DNA from: an uncultured Succinatimonas sp. | Lineage (GTDB): Bacteria; Pseudomonadota; Gammaproteobacteria; Enterobacterales; Succinivibrionaceae | DNA length: 21,995 nt | Direction: 5' to 3' | NCBI GenBank assembly: GCA_937880335.1 | Contig: CALFLJ010000207.1 | Location: 1 to 21,995, forward strand | Shown: piece by piece, positions 6,998 through 15,484 of the stretch | How the letters are laid out: each line of letters starts with the position of its first letter | Position numbering within the stretch: the stretch's first letter is position 1 | Notes under the pieces: generated by a model | The model's input: the letters and a program-made list of their open reading frames with translations, nothing else | Database searches by the model: none | Told to the model about the DNA's origin: nothing | Program-made: the position numbers and the translations under genes

Positions 6998-9736
6998 TTA
7001 CTGCAATAAATTTTTATAAAGCTCAATTTTTTCTAAAATCTCACATAGTTCTTGATTATCATCAGATGATAAGCCATATGGATTGTTAGTCTTAAGATTT
7101 TCACCACAGATAAGCTTAGTTAAAATTTCAAAATAATCCTGCCTATAATGATTACCAGTTTCCATAAGTTCATCTGTCATATGAGGGAAACAATCATCTA
7201 ATTCAAAACTTTCCCTAAACAAAGGTCTTTTTATCTTATCTTGTTCATCTCGTTTAAAAACTACATTGTTACCGACTCTAAAATATGTATTAAAGTCAGA
7301 AATAATCAATTTAGCTTTTCTTACCTGAGTTCTTGCTAAGGTTTGTACAGGTAAACCTTTCTTCTCATTCTTACTAAATTCTGAAATTAGATATTCCTTA
7401 AGACCTAATGCGCAAGAGGCCTTAAGAAGCTCCTCGGTAAAACTTGTCATTAAATCAGAAAAGGCTTCTTTAAGCTCCTTTTCATCACTTATAAAGTGCT
7501 CTTTAGATTCATTGTAAAAAAACGAATAATCAGTCTTGCCGTTTTGCATTGATTCGACATTTTGTAAATCATTTAAAGTCCAGGAGCGCTTTAAAACGGC
7601 AAATAATTTTAAAAATCCATCTCCTGAGGCAAGATCCTTACAGGCATCTTTAAATCTATTTAGTACATCCTGTGCAAAACGTTCGGTACTTTGAGAAAAA
7701 ACTGAATGATTTAAGGTGTAATCATTCCACAAATCGTCATATGAAAGTTCTAAAAGCTCATGTATATCACAAAATATTTGAGAGGCCCTATCACATTGTC
7801 TTAGTCCATCAACAATCTTTTTAGCCTTTAATAAAGCCTCACTTTGAGCCTTTGCACCATCAAAACTTGCATAACGAGATAAACTTGCGTAAATATCAGC
7901 TAAATTTTCACTAAGTTTTTTTAAGAAATGGGATTTAATATCATAAAAGTCCTGATAATTTTCTTTTAAAAACTTGTTTATATAAAGAGCACCACCATCA
8001 TTGGGAGTAAAAACAGCATCTAAGGTTTTGCGACCAAAATTTTCACCGCCATATACTAAATCCTTAAAACGAGGCTCCTTTTCAACATTGTCACAGAAAT
8101 TTTTAATCTTAGGAGCAACTTCCTCTAATATAGATTGCTCTATACCATTCTCAAGTTTAAAGATATTTTTACTGCCAGGTAAATTTGGACGTCTTACAAA
8201 GAAAAACTGCGATAAAGGTTGGCCATTTTCCCAATTATTAAGCCACTCACAACCTTGAATACGCTCAATAGCGGTACCTATTACTCCACTATTATTTTCA
8301 ATGTTTGCCTGAACATTTAAACTCTTAGTAAAAGCCTCATCAAAACGAGTCAATACTCCTACCAATGGATTTTTACCAAATAAAGCCCGCTCTTGAGGAG
8401 TTTTTCCAATATTTAAATTAATCCAACTACCAATAATCGGAGTCAAAGAGGAAACCTCACTTTGAGCTGAGGAATTTAAACAAAACAGCATGACATCAAT
8501 TTCATGGCGGGCGTTATAGCGCTCAAATAGATATGCAACCTTACCACGACGCAGAAGCTGACCTCCATGCTCCTGAAAATAATCAGGAACGAAACTGTCT
8601 GTTAATTCACTCTCAGATACTTTGAAGTCCTTATAGGTATAAGGCTGACGCGAGCGGGCTCCTGGGAAATCTAAAACATCAAAATTTTCAAGAGGGGTCT
8701 TACCTTGCAGAGGAAATAAAACCTCTAAAGTAGAGGCTGCTAATAAAGGAACCTTTACTAAAACAACACTCTTAGCCTCTTTATCTAAAGCGACTTTAAC
8801 CTCTCTTAGATCATTTTTGAAAATTTTATCTAAGACTGTAACTGAGTTTATATTATCAGGACTTTGAACGTACTCCCCTGCCTTTTCACTTGATGGCAAC
8901 ATGTAAACATCAGTTTTAGCATAAACAGTTGTAGCGCCTTTAAACTTGTCAATTTCATTTGCAATATTTACAAATATCGAGGTTAAAACCTTAAGGTCGC
9001 CCCAAAAAATAGAGAAAAGCTCAGACAAACCTTTTACAGAAAGCAAAGGGGCAATTTCAAAAATTTTTGTCCAAAATTCAGAGGTTAAATCAAATGAACT
9101 GAGATTGCCTACAGGATCGTTTTTTATATAATCAGCAAATTTTACAAGCTCACAGTAGGATAAAGTTCTGTTACCTTTATCTGAAACTATATATTTTTTA
9201 CACAGCTCTACTCTTTCTTCTAAAGCCTCAAGATTATAAAAGTTTTGATTGAGCATAGATAAAAGCTCACCATCGCTTTGAATATCATGGGCAAAAGAAT
9301 TATATAAAATCATGGCTATCTCAACTTTAGTCATGACTTTAATTTCAACAGGGAATCCTAAAGCTCCGCTATCCTCTCTATGGGTAAAACGGGTAACAAC
9401 ACCAGTTGCCTCTTTGTCGCCCCCAGGAGGATTTACATAGGATAAAAAATCAACCTCTTGATTATCCCATACGGTATACATACGGCCAGATGAGGCTGCT
9501 ATATTAGATACAAGGTAGCTTTTACCTGCCTGAGAGGCGCCGAACACACCTATTGTGGTTCGATTTTTTAAAACCTCTTTAGCTATATTTGACTCATTAA
9601 ATAATCTTGCTAATTTGACTGTATAAGATTTAGCATTTAAAGCAATTTCATCTTGTGATAAGGCAAGACGATTTACTAAGGTAATAGCTTTGTTACAAGC
9701 AATTGAAACTTCATTTAACTTACAAGTTTTTTCCAC
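6998..9736 (-). CDS. srfC: SrfC-type dynamin-like GTPase
   Basis: A 912-residue cytoplasmic protein with a GTPase core. Its G1/Walker A is GASQAGKS (residues 66-73), G3 is DFPG (about 356-359, in VLDFPGARSR), and the G4-like motif is TRFD (about 460-463, in GVLTRFDEAF). The large spacing between G1 and G3 and the long helical C-terminal half (about 540-912) suit dynamin-like or SrfC-family proteins. The family, first named from the SsrB-regulated Salmonella genes, is annotated as virulence factor but its biochemical role is not settled. From memory the Salmonella protein is shorter; much of the extra length here seems to lie between G1 and G3. The start is a GTG behind a strong GAGGAGGT that overlaps the srfB stop region, 12 bases after srfB, so the two are co-translated. 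The frame is intact. Confidence 0.85.
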   Translation of the reverse strand: MEKTCKLNEVSIACNKAITLVNRLALSQDEIALNAKSYTVKLARLFNESNIAKEVLKNRTTIGVFGASQAGKSYLVSNIAASSGRMYTVWDNQEVDFLSYVNPPGGDKEATGVVTRFTHREDSGALGFPVEIKVMTKVEIAMILYNSFAHDIQSDGELLSMLNQNFYNLEALEERVELCKKYIVSDKGNRTLSYCELVKFADYIKNDPVGNLSSFDLTSEFWTKIFEIAPLLSVKGLSELFSIFWGDLKVLTSIFVNIANEIDKFKGATTVYAKTDVYMLPSSEKAGEYVQSPDNINSVTVLDKIFKNDLREVKVALDKEAKSVVLVKVPLLAASTLEVLFPLQGKTPLENFDVLDFPGARSRQPYTYKDFKVSESELTDSFVPDYFQEHGGQLLRRGKVAYLFERYNARHEIDVMLFCLNSSAQSEVSSLTPIIGSWINLNIGKTPQERALFGKNPLVGVLTRFDEAFTKSLNVQANIENNSGVIGTAIERIQGCEWLNNWENGQPLSQFFFVRRPNLPGSKNIFKLENGIEQSILEEVAPKIKNFCDNVEKEPRFKDLVYGGENFGRKTLDAVFTPNDGGALYINKFLKENYQDFYDIKSHFLKKLSENLADIYASLSRYASFDGAKAQSEALLKAKKIVDGLRQCDRASQIFCDIHELLELSYDDLWNDYTLNHSVFSQSTERFAQDVLNRFKDACKDLASGDGFLKLFAVLKRSWTLNDLQNVESMQNGKTDYSFFYNESKEHFISDEKELKEAFSDLMTSFTEELLKASCALGLKEYLISEFSKNEKKGLPVQTLARTQVRKAKLIISDFNTYFRVGNNVVFKRDEQDKIKRPLFRESFELDDCFPHMTDELMETGNHYRQDYFEILTKLICGENLKTNNPYGLSSDDNQELCEILEKIELYKNLLQ

Positions 9737-9748
9737 TTTTACCTCCTC

Positions 9749-12700
9749 TTAGTTTTTATCAACTAAAAGACCTGAGTCAATCCAATAACCATCGCCTAAA
9801 TTTATAGTTTGAAGTTTCAAATTGACATAATTTTTCCACTTACTATTACCCTGATTTTTTACATCTTTGATACTAAAGGTAATAATCGATGGTCTTTTCT
9901 CCGGAGGCAGTTCATCTAATACAAATTTTAAAGCCTGCATAACCGGATCAGAACCATTTTCAGCAATGCCTAAATTGAGCTTAATTGTAAAAGGAGATCG
10001 ACTATCTTTAATCTCGTTTAATTTTTTAAGATCTTCTGAATATAATTCATATAAACTTGCGCAATTTTGCTCTAAAGCTTCATTGCACGCCTTGTGGAAA
10101 ATACTCTTTCTTTCACGGTTTAAAACAATTTTCCTATCTTTTATAAAACTATCTAAAGGCTCTTGAACATATTTTATATAAAGTTCCTGTTCATAATCCT
10201 CTTTAAGTTTCACAGTCTCACTTGTACCTGAGAACACTCCAAGGCACTTGGAAAAAAAGCCTTTTTCCTTCCTGCTTTGTTCCTGAGCCTGTTGTTGCTT
10301 TCGCAGCTCCTCAGCCTTTACCTCATTTAAAACATTAATTAATTTTTGTTTATATTGTTTAACATCGTTATCATCATCTAAATCAATGATAAAGTTCTTA
10401 TAATCCTCATAAGCCTTTACTACAATCTCCTGAGATGCTCCATCAGATAAACTCTGAATAAATGTATCAACATCCTCAGGCTCAAAACTACTAGGTTCTT
10501 TCAAATTCTTAGCCTTTATATATAAAGGTAACTTTTCAACACTTTCATAAACTTCGATTGTATAAAGCAAAGTTGCAGGATATGTTGGACTGTCAAACTG
10601 ACGACAACCAAGTTTTATAGGTAGAATAGAAGAAAAACCATCACTGTCACAAACCTCAGTTAAGTTAATTTTTTCTATATCTTTTTTCCTTATATATTCA
10701 CCATCTCCATTTCTTTGCATTTCCTCAGCCTCAGAGCGAGCTTTATAGAATATATTATCTAAAGATAACATATCCTCTCTATTTAGAGCTCCGACATAGC
10801 GAATTGTACTTGGAAGTCTATCTGTATTTGGGTTATATCTAAAGTCGATTAAATTAGAGCCACTTTCACGTTTTAAATGACTTAAAAGAGCACCTACAAC
10901 AACTGTAGTTTTAGGATCACCAATACAGTCACCATCGCGAGTAAGAGGGTACCAGTCACCGCAACGATAAGATTTCATGCTTATGACTCTATCTGGGGAT
11001 AAGGAAGTATTACCTAAAATTCTGGTTCTTACCCCAGGAATTGAGGTTGGCCGTCCTGTTAAAATTAAGATATCTGCACAGTAAATATTTACAATAGAGC
11101 AGAGTTTATCAATAAGTTTACTTAAGTTTTGACCACTACCTAAAACAAATTTTCGGTTAAGATCAAATAGATCAATATTTAAATTGAAATCTAGAATATT
11201 AAAGTCTTTATCAAAACGAGAAATTTCCAAGTTTATATGCTTTAAAACTTCCTCATCAGGTAATTTATAGGCTTGCTTATCTTTAGCTTGAAGATTAGCC
11301 TCTTTTACATCAACTTTCTCGTTACCTAAGATAAAATCCTTAATTGATCCACTTACATTTACGTTACTATCTCCCTTAGGAAGACTATTTAAAGCCTCAA
11401 GGTGGGATAAAATTCTATAACCTACCTTCATAAACAATTGATGAACTAATTGTTTACGCATCTTTTGGAAATGTACTGATTTATCCTTATTACCTCGTCC
11501 TATAATTTGGTATAAGATGTTTGAAACACCCAAAGGACTTCCCTGCTCTTTTAAAACCTTATCAAGATGGGATTTTAAAGGTTCTAGAATATAGTATTTT
11601 ATAATATCAAAAAGCAGATCATCTCCGGCTATCTTAAACCCTTCTCGTAAAACTTCATTAACTCTTATGTCATCAGCCTGACTTGCAAGCTCCTTAGGAT
11701 AGCTATAATCGGAAATTACCAAATCAGTTGTACCACCACCAATATCAATTGAGGCAATACGTAAGACATCTAAGTCATAATCTCCATAACGGTTAGATAA
11801 TTTTGTTTTTTCTGCTATACGACCGTCGGCATCAGGTCTACGCAAAAACTGAATAAAGCGATTGCAATCACCCTCAAAGCCCTTTATAACTTCGTTATAA
11901 AGATAAACAACCTGAGCTGCTTGTACCTCATCCCAATCTAAGACTATTTCAGGAGGAGGGGGATTCATTTCTTTTACCTTAGATATAAACTTAAACTCTG
12001 TAGCAGGGGTCTTATCATAACCTAAGCACTTCCAAATAAGGCCTACCGCCTCATATGCGCATAAACGAAAAATCTCACGTTCAGGTTCTGGCATTGAAGG
12101 TGGGAATGTTAGAACAATATTCTTCAGTCTACGTGGGGTATCACGATTATGAGCGTTATTGTCACGATGTAAAAAAGAGTTCATCTGCCCCATAGCCTGC
12201 AGGAAAATTTCCATAAGCGTAAAAGTCATAAGACTCTTTTTTGAATATCTAAATAAAAGATTATTATTTGTAATACTTGAAAATAATGGATCCCCTGAAA
12301 CAGAAAGAAAGCGATTTAGCCACGATGCTTTTGCCTCAATTGCTCCTACATCTGTGTGGTTAAAATATAAAGTTTTTTTAGCCTTTCCTCTTTTATCAAT
12401 ATTTACTGTATAGGGAATTTGATAGCTATATTTGTTGAACATCCAAGAATCATCTAACTCAGGATTTGAAATAAACTGAGATAGATAACGTTTAGGAGAA
12501 TTTAATCCAGTCTGTCCATCAGATCCGCTACTATGAGAGCTCAATCGCGTAGCCTCATGCCCAACACGTGCTAAAGACGGCCAGATAAAGGCATCTAAGC
12601 GACCTGATTCACTTGAATTATCCCAGAAATCAAAATTTGCTAATTGAAACTCAACGCAACTTTCAAAAGCGTCATTATAAACTTGATCTGGTGCATTGAA

Positions 12701-13663
12701 ATCACGAATTTGCAATGGTTCAACACTTGAGAACACATCATTGCCCTGACTTCCGCTATTATCCTCAACAATAGCACCAAAACAGCGGGAGTTTCCAATA
12801 TCTAAAATCAAGCTTACATTTACAGGTGTATCAACATTATCTGATGAGGCTATAAGACGAATTGTGTTTGGCTTTACCATGCCACCTAAGAAGGCTAAAA
12901 CATTCAGATAATGCTTTTTATAAACGCAATTGTCCTTATCTTGACTTAATTGCTCTGTATTACCTTCATACTCATCAGAAAATACCAAAGGAGCCATACT
13001 GTTGAAAATAGATGAGGCAAAACTTGCAACAAAGCATTTACCATGATCATTTGCAAATAAAGAATCTGATGCGTCCTTTTTCCATGCTAAAGAGAAATAG
13101 CGTGAATTTTGGGCATCTTTATGGCTTGGAGCATAATAATAAGTATTATCATTATCTTGAGTCTTAGTATCAAAGGCTAAAGTAACATGATAGTGGACCT
13201 TATTTTCACGAGGATTTGTCTCACCATCGTTATTTATGGGAATTTCGACAATACGAGCACGGGCCCAGTTTAATGGACCTTTAACAATACCTGCATCACA
13301 GCCGTAGTTTACGTCAGCTCCCTGTGCGTAATAAGGTATAGGAAACCAAGCTCCATTGTATAGTTTTAAAGATTTTTCTAATTCAATGGAATCAGTTCCT
13401 TGAGGAGATGAGCCCTTATCGTTTTCAAATAAAGGATTTAAAAACAGTTCATGTTTATCAGGATGAGGGATAAGTCTTATATATTGCTTATCTGAAATAC
13501 TTTTACCTTTGCGGGTTTTAAAGTAACCTACTTTGTATTTAACTACATCAACATCTTCATCATCGTTCCAATCAACGGTAATGTCATAATCTAAAAACTG
13601 AATACCTGAGTTTTCAATAAGAGTTATGCGATTTGTTTTATCCTTGATACATGCAGCTTGCAC
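9749..13663 (-). CDS. srfB: SrfB-type actin/Hsp70-fold ATPase
   Basis: A 1304-residue protein with the three nucleotide-binding signatures of the actin/Hsp70 superfamily: phosphate-1 LILDIGNSR (about 284-292), phosphate-2 SIDIGGGTTDL (about 636-646) and an adenosine motif LILTGRPTSIPG (about 864-875). The first 280 residues are a separate, mostly beta region. After the ATPase core a charged, Gln-rich coiled stretch (EELRKQQQAQEQSRKEKG, about 1113-1130) leads to a C-terminal domain. There is no signal peptide or TM helix, so it is cytoplasmic. SrfB always appears with SrfC in the known sets, and here they are 12 bases apart. From memory, enterobacterial SrfB has roughly 1000 residues, so this is a long version. 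The start is a GTG behind AGGGGTGA. It is the first gene of its unit, after a 252-base gap. Confidence 0.88.
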   Translation of the reverse strand: MQAACIKDKTNRITLIENSGIQFLDYDITVDWNDDEDVDVVKYKVGYFKTRKGKSISDKQYIRLIPHPDKHELFLNPLFENDKGSSPQGTDSIELEKSLKLYNGAWFPIPYYAQGADVNYGCDAGIVKGPLNWARARIVEIPINNDGETNPRENKVHYHVTLAFDTKTQDNDNTYYYAPSHKDAQNSRYFSLAWKKDASDSLFANDHGKCFVASFASSIFNSMAPLVFSDEYEGNTEQLSQDKDNCVYKKHYLNVLAFLGGMVKPNTIRLIASSDNVDTPVNVSLILDIGNSRCFGAIVEDNSGSQGNDVFSSVEPLQIRDFNAPDQVYNDAFESCVEFQLANFDFWDNSSESGRLDAFIWPSLARVGHEATRLSSHSSGSDGQTGLNSPKRYLSQFISNPELDDSWMFNKYSYQIPYTVNIDKRGKAKKTLYFNHTDVGAIEAKASWLNRFLSVSGDPLFSSITNNNLLFRYSKKSLMTFTLMEIFLQAMGQMNSFLHRDNNAHNRDTPRRLKNIVLTFPPSMPEPEREIFRLCAYEAVGLIWKCLGYDKTPATEFKFISKVKEMNPPPPEIVLDWDEVQAAQVVYLYNEVIKGFEGDCNRFIQFLRRPDADGRIAEKTKLSNRYGDYDLDVLRIASIDIGGGTTDLVISDYSYPKELASQADDIRVNEVLREGFKIAGDDLLFDIIKYYILEPLKSHLDKVLKEQGSPLGVSNILYQIIGRGNKDKSVHFQKMRKQLVHQLFMKVGYRILSHLEALNSLPKGDSNVNVSGSIKDFILGNEKVDVKEANLQAKDKQAYKLPDEEVLKHINLEISRFDKDFNILDFNLNIDLFDLNRKFVLGSGQNLSKLIDKLCSIVNIYCADILILTGRPTSIPGVRTRILGNTSLSPDRVISMKSYRCGDWYPLTRDGDCIGDPKTTVVVGALLSHLKRESGSNLIDFRYNPNTDRLPSTIRYVGALNREDMLSLDNIFYKARSEAEEMQRNGDGEYIRKKDIEKINLTEVCDSDGFSSILPIKLGCRQFDSPTYPATLLYTIEVYESVEKLPLYIKAKNLKEPSSFEPEDVDTFIQSLSDGASQEIVVKAYEDYKNFIIDLDDDNDVKQYKQKLINVLNEVKAEELRKQQQAQEQSRKEKGFFSKCLGVFSGTSETVKLKEDYEQELYIKYVQEPLDSFIKDRKIVLNRERKSIFHKACNEALEQNCASLYELYSEDLKKLNEIKDSRSPFTIKLNLGIAENGSDPVMQALKFVLDELPPEKRPSIITFSIKDVKNQGNSKWKNYVNLKLQTINLGDGYWIDSGLLVDKN

Positions 13664-13721
13664 TTGTCACCCCTGATTGCCTTTTGAAAACTAAATAGTT
13701 ATAAAACAAAACATTAGTCTT

Positions 13722-13727
13722 ATTATA
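13722..13727 (-). promoter_or_regulatory. Candidate -10 element for the srfB operon
   Basis: A perfect TATAAT lies 59 bases upstream of the srfB start on the minus strand, in the only sizeable gap before the operon. No recognisable -35 is present at 16-18 bases, so the promoter is weak, needs an activator, or lies elsewhere in the gap. Confidence 0.3.
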
Positions 13728-13837
13728 TGTTTGTACGCCAACAATAAGCTAAAGATTTGTAACGCTTTAAACAAAACTATGATCTACTTCTAAATAGAAA
13801 TTATATAACTTTTGAAAGTTTGAATTAAATAAAAGAA

Positions 13838-13886
13838 TTGATTAAGATAATAACGTCAAATAATTAGTCGTAATTATCTTAATCAA
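13838..13886 (-). terminator. 18-bp AT-rich inverted repeat, probable terminator of the SUFU gene
   Basis: The two 18-base arms (left arm starts TTGATTAAGATAA) are complementary with one mismatch and are separated by 13 bases. On the minus strand the structure lies 29 bases after the SUFU-protein stop and is followed by TTCTTTTATTT. This suits an intrinsic terminator separating that gene from srfB. The stem is unusually long and AT-rich for a terminator, so an operator or other DNA-binding site is also possible. Confidence 0.5.
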
Positions 13887-13915
13887 AATAATAGAAATGA
13901 GCGTTTATTTAAGAA

Positions 13916-14929
13916 TTAGACGTTCAAAGATGTAGGCCCGCAGCAAACATCTGGACGAGCTGCAATAAACGGAGTTAAACGAATTCTTTGCTCCTTAAAC
14001 AAAAGCAAAAGATCCATTGCACTGTGGTGCTCTCGGTAAAGAGTCTCCATAGGCTGAAGTGGAATTAGCTGATAAAACCTTACTAAAGAGTTATCTGTTA
14101 ACATCATAGATTGTGCTTCACCTGGATACTCTCCTAAAGCTGTTAACATTACACCATTGTAGGCTGTAGCTTTGCTAATTGATGGATCCTGACGAAGATA
14201 GTAACCAAAACCTATAAAATTTAAAGATCCGATGACATGTCTTATCATATCAAGCAGTAAATAAACAGGCCAGTCAACTTCTCTATCCTGGGTAAAGCGA
14301 TAATCCTCAGGTAAGGCGATGCATAACTCAAGATGACTATTTAGTTTTTCATCATAGCCTTGAGGCACATTTAAAGTCTTAGCACTAAGCCCCTTGGTAA
14401 CTAAAAGGTTATAAGGATGTTTTTCTGTAGGAGGGATATGGATTACCTCAACTGAGAATAATGTACAAAGCAAACTTCCCTTGCCAAAATTCTCTTCAAT
14501 ATGTCTCCCAACTTTTTCCTTATTCTTAAGATCAAGCCCCCTGAACTCAGCTTCAATCATCATACTCTGACAACTATCCATAAGAGCTTTAACTTGATTG
14601 AATAAGGGATCGCCTATAGTAACTTTTGATATAGCTCTCTGCAAACGCATAAGCGCATCAGGAATAAGGTTTTCTTGAAATAAAGCTGCACCTTTTAAAT
14701 AAAGCCAATTAGGATCATCCTTGCCTTCAATGGCAAATGCATCCAAAAGATTTTGAGCTTTTGTAGTTAAGCTTACAGGATCATTTGTCTTTAAGGATGC
14801 GTTTAAATAGGTACGCACAAGAAATAAAGTCCTCGCATAATCAAGATCTTGATTTTCTAGAAGATCAATTATTTCGTAAAATTTCTTCTCTAAAAAAAGT
14901 TTATCTAAACGTTGTTGTAATTCTGACAT
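13916..14929 (-). CDS. TPR-like plus suppressor-of-fused (SUFU) domain protein
   Basis: A 337-residue cytoplasmic protein. Residues of about 1-130 are helical repeats of TPR character (WLYLKGAALFQENLIPDALMRLQRA). Residues of about 140-325 match the bacterial SUFU pattern: YNLLVTKGLSAKTLNVP, a LELCIALPEDY strand, a DWPVYLLLDMIRHV helix and a VRFYQLIPLQPMETLY strand before the end. Bacterial SUFU proteins are common, often act as immunity or accessory proteins, and lack a single known reaction. I prefer the ATG that opens MSELQQ. An in-frame ATG nine codons earlier falls in the loop of the ilvH terminator hairpin, although it has an AAGG six bases upstream. It lies between the ilv unit and the srf unit and appears to be a separate transcript or read-through from ilvH. 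Confidence 0.7.
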   Translation of the reverse strand: MSELQQRLDKLFLEKKFYEIIDLLENQDLDYARTLFLVRTYLNASLKTNDPVSLTTKAQNLLDAFAIEGKDDPNWLYLKGAALFQENLIPDALMRLQRAISKVTIGDPLFNQVKALMDSCQSMMIEAEFRGLDLKNKEKVGRHIEENFGKGSLLCTLFSVEVIHIPPTEKHPYNLLVTKGLSAKTLNVPQGYDEKLNSHLELCIALPEDYRFTQDREVDWPVYLLLDMIRHVIGSLNFIGFGYYLRQDPSISKATAYNGVMLTALGEYPGEAQSMMLTDNSLVRFYQLIPLQPMETLYREHHSAMDLLLLFKEQRIRLTPFIAARPDVCCGPTSLNV

Positions 14930-14943
14930 GAACAAAAACCTAG

Positions 14944-14965
14944 AGGTAGGGGTCATCCCCTACCT
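14944..14965 (-). terminator. GC-rich hairpin after ilvH
   Basis: AGGTAGGGG and CCCCTACCT form a perfect 9-bp stem around a 4-base loop, ten bases past the ilvH stop. On the minus strand it is followed by CTAGGTTTTTG, a delayed and short T-tract. On the plus strand it is followed by a better T-rich run, but no plus-strand gene is present to use it. It most probably ends the ydiJ-ilvH transcript, at least in part. Confidence 0.6.
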
Positions 14966-14974
14966 TTATTTTAT

Positions 14975-15481
14975 TTAGGAATGTAAAGAATGATCACCAC
15001 GGAAAATTCCGCAAACACCTGAGCGAACTGTTTCAATTACATCAGCTCCCTCGGAAATTGCCTTTAAAAAGCGATCTACCTCAGATGAAGTATTTACATA
15101 CTGCACAATAAAAAGTTCGGGAGTTAGATCTACAATCTCTGCTTTAAAAATATCACAAAGAGTTTTTAATTCCTCTCTTATATTATGACCTAGGGCTTGC
15201 ACCTTAACGAATAAAATCTCTCGTTCAACAATACCGCGCTCATCATCAATGCAGGAACTTGCAACCTTTATAACGTTGACTAACTTATGTAACTGTTTGG
15301 TAATACGTTCACACACTACATTATCCCCTTCAGTTAGAATAGTAATACGGGATAAAGTATTATCCTCTGTTGGGGCTGCTGTAATTGTTTCGATATTATA
15401 ACCACGCTGTGAAAATAAACCGACGACTCGAGATAAAGCTCCAATCTCGTTTTCAAGTAAGATAGAAATGATCTGTCGCAT
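14975..15481 (-). CDS. ilvH: Acetolactate synthase regulatory (small) subunit
   Basis: A 168-residue regulatory subunit of acetohydroxyacid synthase, which together with the large subunit catalyses the first common step of branched-chain amino acid synthesis and confers valine feedback inhibition. The N-terminal ACT domain is clear (ISILLENEIGALSRVVGLFS, then RGYNIETITAAPTED), and the rest matches the small-subunit C-terminal domain (GVCGIFRGDHSLHS end). The length matches IlvH (about 163) rather than the short IlvN. It starts three bases after the ilvI stop behind CGAGGA, so the two are co-translated. Confidence 0.95.
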   Translation of the reverse strand: MRQIISILLENEIGALSRVVGLFSQRGYNIETITAAPTEDNTLSRITILTEGDNVVCERITKQLHKLVNVIKVASSCIDDERGIVEREILFVKVQALGHNIREELKTLCDIFKAEIVDLTPELFIVQYVNTSSEVDRFLKAISEGADVIETVRSGVCGIFRGDHSLHS

Positions 15482-15484
15482 GTT

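Noticed and set aside
147..13663. A type VI secretion cluster
   Set aside because: None of the Tss structural genes, Hcp, VgrG, ClpV, Fha, kinase or phosphatase is visible; only the sensing-module relatives are present.
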